Shown piece by piece: positions 1-13,245 of a DNA stretch of 64,000 nt. Position numbers and translations under genes: made by a program. Numbering within the stretch: position 1 is the stretch's first letter; each line of letters begins with the position of its first letter. The notes beneath the pieces were generated by a model, which saw only the letters and a list, made by a program, of their open reading frames with translations, was not told the DNA's origin and made no database searches. The stretch is from Rhizophagus clarus (Eukaryota > Glomeromycota > Glomeromycetes > Glomerales > Glomeraceae), in assembly GCA_015698045.1 (NCBI GenBank), contig BLAL01000246.1, positions 1,842,463-1,906,462 of the forward strand, in the 5' to 3' direction.

Positions 1-2807
1 ATTGCTGATGTAAAAGACGAGGAAGCTGTTAAATTGGCATTAATTACTCAAAAACATGCTGGTCAAAAAAATCGAATGTATAATACTGAAACGGATATCG
101 AAAAGTCCATAGCACAAAAAGACGGTAAAAAAATTTTTTATCATGTGTATTAATTTGAAAATAATTCATTTCGTTAATTATTGCTTTTTGCAGGAAATTT
201 ACTTTCGGAAACAACTCTAACTAATTCCAAAATGTGCAAACAGTATCTTGAAAATAAATATCATGTATTATTCAAAATAATTGATAATAATGGAGTATAC
301 AACCCTTTAACAATTGTTAAAAATCGAAAGAACGAAATGACACGTGATGGGTCAGATCATAGTTTGGGATCGAGCGAAAAATCTAGTTGGGGGAGTAGTA
401 ATAATAGAATAAAATTACGCGGATCTTTATCGCGACGCAAAGAATCAAATATATGGGACGTATCACATATGGAAATAATAAAGGATTATGAACAAAGAAA
501 TAACTTTGATCAGATTCACCTTAATAAACAATTTGTCCGTTGTAATAAAGATAACGAAAATTTTGAAGATGATAATCCGATAATTAAAAAAGAATCTGAA
601 TCTGATGAAACCAAAAAACAACAAAAGTATCTTCAATTATCACAGATGTTTAATCCTCCTACAACACAAGAATTACAGATGAAATCGTTTCAAGGAAAGG
701 AGGAAAAGGCAATTAACGACTTACAGTTGAAGGGAGCAAAACATCCTTTGAGTCCGAATAGTACAGCATCCACATCACAAGGAAAGGAAGAATCTTATAA
801 TAAATCGAAAAAATGGCCAATAAATTTATTCAGGCGAAAAGATAAGAAACATAAAAATGAATCGAGTTCTTCTGAATTTCAGGTATCTGATGATTCTATG
901 GGTTCTTTGGGACCACAAACGAACACAAAAAATGTGTTTGAAACATCTTCAGGTGACCAAACTCCTCGTAGTTCATTAGAAGATTCGATGCGACAGGTAG
1001 ATTCTGAAGATATAACAGATAATAGTGAGAAAATGCATTATGAATCAAGTGTATCTGAAGAAAAGCATAATTATGGTCGAGCTGATGATTGGATAGATGA
1101 TGCGTCAAGTCAAACCAATTCGCTGGACGGTCGTAGTAACAAATCATCAACCAGAAATTCGATGGATTTTGAACCGGTAAAAACGGGATTTTATAACATA
1201 TTTTTGATTAATATTTTAAACTTTTCTAATTTAACAATTTAACTAATTAGAATGATGATCATGTGGGCTATTCTTCAGAGCAAAATATTGCAGAATCTTC
1301 GAATATTGAGGATCATTATGATGGAGATGAACATGAGGATAATCGTTTTATTCGTTTATCGAGCGAGAACAAAACAGCTGAATATAGTGGATCAGAAGGT
1401 AATTAGCAAATGACTTTTATTGGTCATATTTTAATATTAACAGAGGTTTGAACTGCAGATGAGTATGAAGACAAAATTATTGGTGGACTAATGGGAGAGA
1501 CTGTGTTGGTTAATCTTGATATACTACCACAAGAACTTATTGATTTAGTATTCGAATATCAAGAGCAAGGTATTGTTGATCGTAATGTTGATAACGGACG
1601 ATTTGGTAGGTTCAATGTAATAAAATCTTTTGTTTAACCTTATTCTTAATACTGACGTTATTTTGTTATAGTTGAGTTAGATATTGGATTAAACGAGAAT
1701 TTCAAATTTCATAAATTAATTAGCTATGGGGGTAATTATACCAATATTATATTATATTGATTTATTTGACACATGGTTTATTCTATTATTTATTTTATTA
1801 TAGTTGACTTACTTGATCTCCAGATATCACTCGTGTGTGATAATGCAGAGGGTACCAAAAGGTATTCTGAAATTATAGTCATATTAAAGATAATTATATA
1901 TTTACATATAATGATAAATTTTTTAGTTTAAGCCAACAAGATGCGGATGAAATAATTAAAAGATGTGATGAATATAGCGAATATATTGAAGAAGCAACTA
2001 AATCTTTGGAAAAATATGAGGTCATTTTCGTGTATATATATATCTATATATATCTATATATATATATTTATTTATATTTATATTTATTTATCATACTAAC
2101 TTATACCTAATTTATAGATATTATTATCCAAGAGAAAAGATATTATTGAAGATAATGTATTTAATTCTATTGATATCCTGATGGAATTTTCTTTTGACGT
2201 TAATCAGCAGTCAATAGCAGAAAATAAAATGGGTATCAAAGAAGGAATCAGATTACTAAATAATAAGCTTGTCAAAATTGAAGATACAGTAAATAAACTA
2301 GAAGGGCAACACATCAGGTAATAATTAGATTTTGTTAAATAAGGCAATATTTATTACCTTTTTTAACCGTTATGCTAAATAGTTTCACAGAGGGAATGGA
2401 AGTTACATTAAATGAAATTGAAAAGATGACACTGGAAGTTAATAATGATTATTTCAACGACGTATGTCATTTATCGTTTATTATTCATTTTCGCGAATAA
2501 TTTATTAAAATATTACAAAAATTTTTTTTAGTTGAAAATTCTTGAAGATGAGATTCAACTTTTAATAGCAGAAAGAGAAAAACCACCATGGTTAGATGTA
2601 TTCTATTTAATGATGAGTTATGTCATAACAGGTAAACACAATAAATTCTGTACATAAGAAAATTTATATCTATCTAACACCTTTTTTTTTTTAGTCATTA
2701 TGATTATGTATTGGTTTATTGTGGCTTGTTTTAAATTGCTTAAGAAAGTACTACTAGTTCCTTGCAAGATGATGGAAACCATTACTTCATTAAATTCTTC
2801 CCATTGA
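1..2807 (+). CDS. C-terminally membrane-anchored, charged coiled-coil protein (5' partial)
   Basis: I do not recognise the family. Eleven exons join in phase: 1-124, 194-1176, 1251-1398, 1459-1605, 1672-1731, 1804-1861, 1927-2020, 2118-2317, 2383-2461, 2532-2631, 2695-2807. The 5' end lies outside the window. The visible part is about 650 residues. The first half is hydrophilic and rich in Ser, Asp, Glu and Lys, with a basic patch around 810-860 (sense LFRRKDKKHK). The second half is helical and acidic, probably coiled coil. The last two exons encode a hydrophobic stretch (YLMMSYVITVIMIMYWFIVA) followed by basic residues, so a tail anchor with the bulk of the protein in the cytosol is likely. 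It is convergent with the BTB gene at 3342-4366. Function is unknown. Exon joins are well supported because every junction keeps frame and has GT/AG ends. Confidence 0.8.
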
Positions 2808-3341
2808 TATAATATTATTAAGTTATTTTTTTCTTTACATTAAAGACTACATTGCATAAAATTTTCGCATTAACTTATATCGCATAAATTATTTAGACAC
2901 ATTGTTAGTTAGTTGATTTATATTTAGCATTATCATCAATTTTTTTGAGAACAACACTATATTGATATTATTATATATTGTACTAAATTCATTTCATCTC
3001 CTCATTTCATTATTCATACATTATATTATCATATAAGCAAATGTATCGTTCTTGACTCTATACGATTTACTAACTTATGTAATACAATATATACGAGGTT
3101 AAGAAATGGGTCAAAAACAAAATTACACATGGAGTCCTTTAAAAAAAAGAATTAATGAATTAACAATCATTTTTAAAATTTTATGTAAATTATGTAAATT
3201 AGAAAAGTTCGTTATAAAACTACTATCTATATACAAAATTTATTTAATATATAAAAATACAATAGTTATATGCCACAATCCATCAGCTAAATAATTATAA
3301 ATACAACCAATTGTTCCTTAATTTTTTTAAATTTTTTTATA
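2808..3341. other. Convergent intergenic spacer, no gene seen
   Basis: This AT-rich spacer separates two genes that end toward each other. It holds several AATAAA-like and poly-T stretches expected in 3' untranslated regions. The 62-codon open frame at 3106-3294 has low-complexity Lys/Ile/Leu composition and no splice partners, so I do not call it a gene. Confidence 0.6.
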
Positions 3342-4366
3342 TTAAAGTTCTTCCTTGAAATTCAAAGAGCTGTTGTTCAATACAACATCTCTATTAAATT
3401 GATAATTAATATTTAATATAATATCATAAAATTTTTCTCTAGGTCCATAAATCTTATGGTTTAATTCCCAAGTAACTTCCGGTATATTTTTGTGTAAATG
3501 TTTGCCAATTTCTTCACCATATTGATCTAAAAGAAAATAACCTAATTTACCAAAGGGTAATAGACTTTTCATTATCATTTTAGCTAAATGATCATTCTTT
3601 GGTTTTAAAATAACGGATGTTATACCATTTGATATTAAATTCTCGTGAGAAAATGTTAATGTTAAAATTGTACTAAATTTTTGTAAATTTGTTTCGGACA
3701 ATGTTGCACAAACTTCTATTATTGAATGTTGTAACACTAATATAAAATCATCTAATTTTTTTGAAACTAGTTTTGTTATTGGTGAAGCTTTGGTGAGCTG
3801 TGTTGACAATTCATTTTCATTATCATTTGAAAATTGTGAAGCAGGAATTTGAAAATAATCAAATTCTTCTTCTAATTCTTCTCTGGATACATAATCTGAT
3901 CCTGTGTTTAGTAAAAGAAATTATTAGAATTATAATTACAATAATAATTGTTATTATTATTATGTTAGAAAAATGAAAACAAAATTAAAATAATAAAATA
4001 TAAATATATACTTACCAGGTTCAGGCCAAATAATTTTATTTCTACGATAAAATTGTAAAATATAACGAAATAATTTACCATCTCTATCAATAAAGTATTC
4101 ATTCTCATTAGTAGGATGTAATAAAGCTCTATTACGTTCTTGAAACATTGTACCAAGTAGTGTTGATGGATATGCTGTTAAAGTTGACCTATAAGTTTCA
4201 TACTAACGAATAGATAATTTTTTTAATTAATCCAAATTTAGTTCATTTAATTTTAGACTGAGTGATTTAAATCACATACTTTAATACCGCCCACATTTAA
4301 AATTATTCGTTCTACCGATTCTGGAGCACATTGATAATTTTGCCTTGATGAATTTCTTCTATTCAT
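3342..4366 (-). CDS. BTB/POZ T1-type (KCTD-like) domain protein
   Basis: Three exons on the minus strand (4280-4366, 4016-4202, 3342-3901) give a 277-residue protein starting at the ATG at 4366. Residues about 18-95 are a T1-type BTB domain: the opening RIILNVGG, the TLTAYPSTLLGTMF segment, then NENEYFIDRDGKLFRYIL and the FYRRNKIIWPEPG end are the standard KCTD pattern. The rest has an acidic linker (EELEEEFDYF) and a C-terminal region of about 160 residues that I do not recognise. T1-type BTB proteins form oligomers and several act as substrate adaptors for cullin-3 ubiquitin ligases; that role here is inference from the family. Introns are 77 and 114 nt with good GT/AG ends. The upstream spacer holds clustered TGTGATC inverted motifs. 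Confidence 0.9.
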
Positions 4367-4809
4367 TTTAATTTTAATTATTTTAATTTAGTTTGTTATA
4401 AAATCAGAAGTTGTACTTGTAATTTGAAAAAAATAAATTTATAAAAAAGGTTTTGATTTACATTAAATCGCCCGCTTTTTATATGTTTTTTTTACCCGAT
4501 AATCGAACCGGATAAATATAAAAATATAAAACAAACAGAAATGTTAAACATCTATAATTATTGGTCCATTAAAAAGAATGAAGCAAGACTATCACTTCAT
4601 GGAGAAATTTTACTTTTATTGTAATATCATTTAAACTCGTTAAACACCCGTAATAAGTTATCTTTAAAAGAAAAAACGTTCTTGTGATATTCCGTGTAAT
4701 ATTTAATATTTTTTTTTTCAAGCAATTGGTCTAAATATTTGGTAATGAATCAAAAATTGATTGGTTAAAAAATCTTCATTACAAATAAAATATGTAAAAC
4801 CGCAAGTTT

Positions 4810-4915
4810 GATCACACACTACGATTATATAATTACAATATTTACGTGTGATCAGTGTGTGATCTCAATTTGTCTATTTATAGCAAAGTATTAATGCAGG
4901 AAGCGTTGATCACAG
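4810..4915. promoter_or_regulatory. Cluster of inverted GTGTGATC motifs upstream of the BTB gene
   Basis: GATCACACACT at 4810-4820 is repeated as its exact reverse complement at 4854-4864. Another GTGTGATC starts at 4846, and a GATCACAG lies at 4908-4915, giving four related octamers in about 105 bp. The block lies 450-550 bp upstream of the BTB start (minus strand) and about 330 bp beyond the 3' end of the kinesin gene. Paired sites of this sort suit a dimeric DNA-binding protein, which is inference only. Confidence 0.4.
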
Positions 4916-5238
4916 TGACCGAGAATTTTTGCGCGAGAAACAAGATGAAAAAAAATTGATCAATTTGTTTACAATGCAATGATATTGAATGGCTTTATTA
5001 ATTTTTTTATAGTAAAAAACAAAATGCAGAATAAAGTAAATAAATTATATGTATGAATGAAAATGTAGTATGAAATATTAATAATATTTTTCTTTTTGGC
5101 AAAGTTTTGCCCAATATAATTAACAAAATATTTTTAAAAAAAAAACTATACAGTGATTTTTGAAATGTGAAAACATAATATATAACGAATGGGAAAATTT
5201 TTTGGATTTTTTTTTTTTTTGTTTTGATAGTTACTGAT

Positions 5239-8200
5239 TTAGAAGCACATAAATTTGCTCTTCTTGGCCATAAGTTCTTCCATACGGCTTTCTAGTAGTC
5301 GTTTTGATTTTTCGGCTTGTTCTTTGGCTTTTCTTTCTTCTAGTAAAACATTCTCTATAACTTTCTTTTCTTGCTGAACCGAAGATTTAGCTTGTTCATA
5401 TTGTGCTGCCGCTTCTTCCAATTGCATCTTCAAACTCTTCATTTGATTCATCAGATCCAATTTTTCACGTTGTAAAACTTGTAATTGTTTTTTGGCGACG
5501 CGTAGGTTATTCTCTGAATCATTAAGGGAAGTCTCTAAAGTGTCTACAAGTTGCCGATTTTGTATATTGTCTCCTTCTAACTTTGCAATTCGTTTATGGA
5601 GTTTTTCTACTTCATCTGATCCAGCTCGAGAATCCGGTCTCGGTGGAAGTGGTATTTTTGGTGGAGGAGTACTCGGTGGTGCACCTGGAGATGGTGGAGG
5701 ATTAGCAATCGGTACACGTGGTAAAGGTTGATTTGGTGGTGGTGTGAGCGGTAATGAACGAACTGCACTTTTTCTTAAATCCATAGAATTGTTCGGAGTC
5801 GATGTATTTGTACGACATCCATCGAAGTCTGCAGAATTAAGTGTAATAGGACGATTTAAATTTTCTTCTGCTTGTCTTTCGAGTTCACTAATCTTCTCTT
5901 GAAGAGTTTTAATAATATTATTTTGTTGAACAATTGTGGCTTCTTGTCGGTTCAATTTAGCTTGCGTTGGATTTTGGGATGAATTAGATGAATTCATATC
6001 TGTATCTGTTACAATAATTTGTGATCCATTAAGCTCCTTTTCAAGTTTCTTATTTATTTCTCTAAGTTTTGTAATTTCGGAAGTATCTTCCTTAGCTTTT
6101 TGTTTCGCTTGAGAAATCTCATTTTCAAGTGATAATATCTTCGCGTTCAATTCAGCAAGATGCGTAGCAGTTTTATTTCCATTACGACCAGACGTTAGCA
6201 ATTGTTGCATCAAGGACTCTATTTGCTGATCAAGCTTTTGACGTTCTTCAAGGGAGGATTCCTTTACTTGTTCTAATACTCTTCTTTCATCTTCAAGTTC
6301 TTGAATCTTAGCTTTCAAGGAATCAACTGACGATCCATTATTCGCATTTTCTAATTCTTTTATCCTTTCAAATAAAGTTGAAGAACGATATTCGGCTTCA
6401 GTAATTTTATTATTAAGATCGTCATTTGTTTGCCGTAAGCTTTCATTTGCGGCGGCAAGATTTGCAAGGGATGGATTATTTTTTGTTTCTACAGGTTGTG
6501 AATTTTTGGCTGCTTTTAGGGCCTCTTCTAGCTCAGATATTTGTTCTTTCATTCGAATTTCGTTATCTTCTTGCTTTGTAGCAGTTTCTGCGAATTCTTC
6601 GGCTAAAGATTCAAGATCTTTTTGAATTTGTTCAATTTGTTGAGCTAGCACCGCATTTATTTCAAGTTGATCGTTTTTTTCCGACTGAAGCTTATTTACT
6701 TTCTTTTGAAGCGTATCTGCGCGTTCTTCTTGTACACGTGCTTCTTCTTGAGCTTTCCTTAATTCATTTGAAAGTTCTTCAACAACATTTTCATCAACGT
6801 TTGAATAACTCTGTAACACAGATTCACGATGAAGTTCATTAATCTCATTTTGTAAAGATGAACATTTTCCTTTTAATTCGTCAATTTCTGAATTTGCTTC
6901 AGCAAGTTTGGAGATATGGTCATCACGTTCTTTCTCGACTTCTTGAAGTTGAGATTCTAAAGCATTAATAAGATCCATTTGTTGACTTTCACTATTTTTG
7001 ACTTCTTCAAGATCAATTTCTAATTGCTTGATTTGATTATTTTTTTCAACTTCAGATGCTTTTGAATTTTCGATTTCAGCTCTTGTCTTTTCAATTATGG
7101 CTTCTAATTCAATGTATTTCGTATTTTTATCTGATAAGGATTGTTCCTTTTCTGATAATAAAGCATTACTTTCTTTTAATTTAGTTTCAAGTTCGCTAAC
7201 TTTTTGAGCAGATTTTTCACCTGATTCTTTTGCATCAGAAAGTTGAGAATTTAAAGTAGCAAGTTTTTCTTCAAGGCTTTCAACTGTCTTTTGATCAACC
7301 ATTGAAGATTCCTTAACCTGTTCAAGCTGAGATTGAAGATTTGAAATTTTATTTTCAAGTGCTAATATAGCTTCTTTTTTTTCAATTTCTTTCGTTTCGA
7401 GCATTTTCGTTAATTCATTGACACGCTCAAGGTGTTGGTCTCGTTCTTTCTCAGTAATATTTATCTTGTTTTCAATTTCAGATAAAAATTTATTTCGAAC
7501 TTCCATATCCATCTTCAAATTTGACAATTCAGTTTTCAATTCATTTACAACTTTATCATTGGTTTCTCCACTAGCTTTTAATGTCTCTACTTCGTTTTCC
7601 AATGATCTTTTCTTTTTCTCCTCATCATCTTGTTGTTGCTTAGTGGCGTTTAATATATTTGACAAATCTTCAAGCTTTTTAGTATTATCAGCATTTTGTT
7701 CCTTTTCTTTTATTATTTCTTCTCGAACATTCTTTAATTCGCTTTCAAGAGTCACCACGAGTTCTTTTTGGGCAGAAAAATCTTCTTTCATGTTTTTCAA
7801 TTCTTCAATTGCCGCATCTTTAGCACTTTGAGTTTCTTTAAGTTGAGAATTTAATTGTTCAATATTCGATTTCTGCTTTTCATCCAATTCTCTTAACAAA
7901 TTGATCTCATCTTTCGTCATTTGAATTTGCTCATTTTCTTTTTCTGCTTCCGTGAGTTTAGCTTCCAACTCTTGAATAGTTGATTTTAATTGAGATTCTG
8001 TTGCTTTTAGTTCTGTAAGTTCATCTTTCATACTAATAATTGCAGGTTCATTTTGTTTCAATTTATTTTCGAGAGTTTCAATATGTTGTTTTTGTTCATT
8101 TTCTAAAACTTGAAGATTCTTTATATCAGAAACCAGTTGTTGGTATTGTGAATCATCTGAATTTGAAGAATTAATTGTATCATTAAGTTGAATAATTTCA

Positions 8201-11200
8201 TTCTCATATGTCTTAATTTTCTCAAAGTTTTCAGTTGCTTTTGATTTCATGTCAACAATTTCAGATTGAAGAGAGCTAACTTCGGTTTCAGAATCTTTTA
8301 ATTTATTCTCAAGTTCAGAAATTTTCTGTTTTTGCGTAATTTCAGATTCTTTTTTAAGTGCTAACTCGGCTTTTAAAGCAACAAGATCATCAGCTACATG
8401 GTCCTCTTGATATAATTGAGATTCTAAAACGTTAATTCTTTCTTTTTGTATAATATTTTCTTGACTCAACCGTTGTAAATCTTGTTGAAGTTTGGATTCT
8501 TCAGCATTTAACATTTTAAGACGTTCAACTGCGAGTTTTTCATTTTCTTTTGATTCCTTAAGTTCTTTTCGTATATTTTCTAATTCCGTATGTAAAGTTA
8601 AATCCCCATCTGGCCCACTTTCAAATTTCAATAATTGAGATTGAAGAACTTTCATTTGATCTTGCATTTCGGAATCACGCTTTTTAATTGTTAATAACTG
8701 AGACTGTAAACCATCTGCTTCAACTTCTTTTTCTCGGAGTTTTTGTTGTAACATGCCCTTATCAACAAGATCTTTCTTAAGAGTTTCAATTGATTCATAT
8801 TTTCGTTTAATATCATCCTTAAGAATTTCTAATTGAGATTGCAAAGAAGCGACTAATTCTTGTTCAACTTGTAAATCTTGAATTGTTTCCGATTTATGTG
8901 TAAGTTCTTTTTGTAAATCTAACAATTTTTCTTGTAAATTTGTAATATCTCTCTGTGTTGGATCAATTATATGTAAGAAAGAACTTCTTGGAGTTGGAAT
9001 GTGTTGAGCTTCTTTTGCTTTAATTAATCGAGTTTCAAGTTCTTTAGCTTCAGCCTCTAATGCCATTATAGTTTCGTCATCATTATCAGAGATTTCCTTA
9101 GAATAATTATTATTTTCACTTTGTTCAATTTCACCTTTAACATCTTCTGAAATAGTAGATAATCTATTATGCTTTTCCTTTATCGCTTGTCGTTGAGCTT
9201 CTCGAACTTCTTGTAATTCATCTTCAAGTCTTCTAATAATATTTTGACGTTCATCGGATGGAAGTAATAAAGTAGCAATTGTATGACTTTTTGATTCTAT
9301 ATCAGACTGAAGTTTTTCAACTTGTCGTTTTAAGATCAAAATTTCGTCATCATCGTTTGATGAATCAGAATCTGCGGTACCTTCAAGATGTGCAGTTGCT
9401 TCATCAATTTGTTCTTGTTTTTGTACCTCTTGAGCTTTTATGAGCTCTTGTTCCAATTCTTTCACACGTGATTGTAATTCGATAACTTGGTCGTCATCTT
9501 TTATATCTTTATCATCCTTAGATTTTTCAAGTGTACAACGTAGTTCTTCTCGAAGTTCTTGGATACTTGATTCAATCCTTAATACTTCATCATTTTTCTT
9601 CATGGATCTTTTTTCACGTTCTGACAAAGTTTCCATTGTTATTCTTTGTTCTTCCTTAAGTTGTTCAACTTCTTCACGTAATCTATGTACAACATCAAGT
9701 TCATCAACCTCACTAACATTGACAGAATAATAAGATGCGCCTTCCGCGTGTTCCGATGTCATTACCGACATTACTTCTATTTGAGCTAATGCGTCACGTT
9801 TTTTTATTTCTTCGCGAAGTTCTTCAACAATATCCAAAGTTTCACGATAACTTATTTCAAGTCTGGCGAATTCTTGTTTAACAGCATCTAATCCTTGTGC
9901 TTTATCTTCGTGTAATAAAGAAAGTTGTTGAATTTCACTATGAAGTTTTCGTATTACAGCAAGATGAGCATCATCTTTTTTATCACCATAAATTTCTGTT
10001 GAAAAAGATTTTGATCTTTTGTGTTTTAAAGTATTATTAGAATTGTTATTAGATCTATTTAATATTGTTGGAGGTAATGATAATCTAAATGAATCCGGAG
10101 TTTGCGGTGACATTGGAGTGGTTGGAGTAGATTTAATAGTTTCTGAATGAATTAATTTTGCTTCTGTTAATTGATTTTGTAATTCATGAATTTCTGAAAG
10201 ACATGATTGATATTTTAATTTAATATCTTCAAACTCTTGTAGAGTTTTTTCATGTGTTTTCTGTAATTCATTAAACCTTGATTCTAAAGTAGAAATCAAG
10301 TCTTGATTATTATTATTATTAAATGTTAATATAGAACCATCACCGGAATGAAGGAAATTTTGTTCATTCAAATTTCTTAATTCTTTCAATTCATTTTCAA
10401 GAGATTCAAGATTTTGTTCTAGAATTAAAATTCTTTGATCTCTCTCATTTAAATCATTTAAAAGTAATGTTTTCTCTTCATCAGCTTCAATTCTTCTTAA
10501 TTTCTCTTCTAATTCATGATACTCGATATCACGTTGTCGTAAACGTTTATCAAGTTTTGTTATAGTTTCATCCAATTTAGCAGCATGTTCTTCACTTGTA
10601 ATTAATTTATTTTCTAAACCTTCAATATAAGCTTCAGAATTAGATTCGTTAGATTTCAATTGGGAAATTTCTGATCTCATCTCGTTAATTAAATCTTGAT
10701 CTTTAATTTGTTCTAAAGTAAGATTTTCAAGTTTAGCTTCAAGACTTTTTATGTAACGTTCCATTGAAGATTCCATTTCCACATATTTAGCAATTTTACT
10801 AGTTAATTCAGCTATATTATTCTTATTCTTTTCATTACTTTGTTCAGCAGATACTAATTTACCTTCTTGTTCTCGTAAAACAATTTCTGAATGGGATAAT
10901 GCTGCTTTTGTAATTGCCAATTCACTTTCAAGAGATGTGAATGATTTTTCATATTCTTCTATAACAGGTTCAACAACTTCTTGAAATTGAGCATGTTTTA
11001 ATAAAGTTTCATCATCATCATCATCATAATCAACTTCTTTAATTACTGATAAAGAATTTCTATCAGGATTATTAATATTATTAACGTCATTATCTTGATG
11101 TTTTGCCAATTCAGCAGAAGTTTTAGCATAACGTTGAGATAATTTAATATAAGATCTTCTTAATTGTTGAAGTTGTTCTTCTAATAATTCTATATCTTTA

Positions 11201-11863
11201 TTATTATTTTGTAATTTTTGTTGTTGTTGAGGTTGTTGAGGTTGTTGAGGTTGTTGTGGTTGTTGTTGTTGTTGTTGTGAATGTTGTGAAGCAATAGGTA
11301 TACTTGAAAAAGATGGAGTTGAAGAACGTTTTGAATAACTAGGAGTTTCTCTACCATTTAAACTTGGAGTAGACCTACCGTTTAAATTAGGGGTAGATCT
11401 ACCGTTTACACTTGGAGTAGTCCTTCCTGAAGCAGTACCATTTGTTGAAGCACCATTTGAAGATACTATACCAGTAGCAGCTTTAAGAACTTTAATTTCA
11501 TTCCTTAATTTCATTACTAAAGTTTGTAAATGTTCCACATCATTCCAACCTGCTTCTTCAGCATTTATAGTAGCATTGTTTTTAATATTTCTAGCACGAT
11601 TCGCATATTTTAATGTATTAACAGTTTCAACAAGATTATATTCAGCTGGAGATACACAAGCGATCATTAAAGTTTGTGCATTACCTCCAAGAGAATCTTG
11701 AAGAAGACGAGTAAGTTTTGAATCTCTATATGGAATATGTGTAGTATGTTTTGCTTTATTAGGATCACCCAAAGCAGAAATTACATTTCCCAAGGCCAAG
11801 AGACCTGAATTAATTGAAATCCCTTCCTTAACACGATCACCAACCGCAGATGTACGTTTTAAC

Positions 11864-11907
<44 letters not shown>

Positions 11908-13177
11908 AAAAGAATATTAGATGAAATAAAACTCAACAAGTAACATTTTAAAAACATTATTTTTTCTATTCTTTTTAACTTACCCTCTCGCTACCAGCTA
12001 AATCAACAAAATGAAATTTACTTGTAACAGAAACCCATTCTCCTTCATCAAACCTTCTACTTAATCTAGAGTTTGATCTTGATGGAGGTCTTACACCAGG
12101 TTTTTGTTGTGGATCATTTAATGGTTGAGGTGATGATGGACTAGTTGATGATATAAATTTTTGTTGTGCTAATGTTACAGAAAAAATAGCATGGGATCTA
12201 GAAGATTTAGAATTCATATCTGTAGCACCAGTTTGACGATTTAATGAACCACGTGCCAAATGTCTAAAAAAAAAAAAAAAAAATTTTTTTTTAAGTTTGA
12301 GAATTATTTATTATATATATGAACATAACCTATACATGTACATATAATAAATAAACTTACGAAATAACTTCTTCGACGTCATTGACTTTAACTTCTTGTA
12401 AACCACTCCATAAAATATTTCCTTTCGAATCTTCTCTAATCATAACTTGTGGTCTTGATTCAATATCACCTTCAGCAAGTAAATCAATTAAATCCTCATT
12501 ATAAATTTCAATGAAAGAAACTTTGATTGAAAATTTTCTCGTTTTATATTGAGCGGATTCCATTGAAGAGAACAAAGTTGAAACAGCTCTTGGTATTATT
12601 CCTTTATCATCGGGATCTATTGAATCATTATCAGATGTACCCATCGTAAATGTTTTACCCGATGATGTTTGACCATATGCCAATATAGTTACATTATATC
12701 CTAAAAAAAAAAAAAAAAAAAAAAAAAAGTTAATATAATGAAAATAACAAATATATAAATAAATATATATACTGTATATATATAATTACCTTCTAAGAAT
12801 TTATCAATTAATTTTAAGACAGCTTTATCATATACATCTTTTTGGGATGAATCGGGACCGAATACATGATCATAACTAAAATATTGTTTCTTTTCACCGG
12901 ATACGATAACTTGATTTGGAGCGTATGGTGCAGTCGATAAAACAGATTTTTGAAATCTTGTAGGTAAATTAACTAAATCCTCACTAGTTATCGGTCTTAT
13001 ACGAACAGCTATAATAAATGAATTATCGGATTAATTTATCAAGTAAAAACTGGTAATGAGACGAAAATTTCCAAATTAGGATAAACGTTCACAAAATTAA
13101 GGGGTAAAATTATATTTGATCGATATATTGTCTTTTCCTGTTTCTCAACTCGTTTTTCATAAAAGAAAAGAAAGAAG

Positions 13178-13210
<33 letters not shown>

Positions 13211-13245
13211 TAACCGACTTGTACAGAAGTTTTCTCGGAAGACAT
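5239..13245 (-). CDS. Kinesin-4-type motor protein with very long coiled-coil stalk
   Basis: Five exons (13215-13245, 12790-13008, 12361-12700, 11984-12263, 5239-11862) join in phase to about 2,497 residues. The N-terminal ~350 residues are a kinesin motor: QVAVRIRP opening, P-loop [14 protein letters not shown], switch [14 protein letters not shown], switch [14 protein letters not shown], and [19 protein letters not shown] with the neck [14 protein letters not shown]. The last motifs resemble KIF4/KIF21 (kinesin-4), so a role in chromosome or microtubule-length control is likely but inferred. After the motor come three GR(S/E)TPSxN-type repeats, a Gln/Pro tract (about 11215-11285), some 1,600 residues of heptad-like coiled coil, a Pro-rich segment (about 5630-5760, [14 protein letters not shown]) and a final short coil. 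It is longer than typical kinesin-4 proteins (about 1,000-1,700). The stalk lies in one uninterrupted exon of 6.6 kb, while the motor is split by four introns. Confidence 0.93.
11864..13207 (-). repeat. Homopolymer tracts inside all four kinesin introns
   Basis: On the plus strand, intron 4 carries T16 directly followed by A26 (11864-11905), intron 3 A18T10 (12266-12293), intron 2 A26 (12703-12728), and intron 1 A30 (13178-13207). Read in sense, three of them form the pyrimidine tract before the acceptor. In intron 4 the 26-T run is followed by 16 A before AG, so the T tract is displaced from the splice site. Tract length may be affected by sequencing slippage. Confidence 0.75.

Noticed and set aside
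5492..9730. Plus-strand frames opposite the kinesin stalk
   Set aside because: They are antisense shadows of the coiled-coil coding sequence, with Ser/Phe-rich composition.
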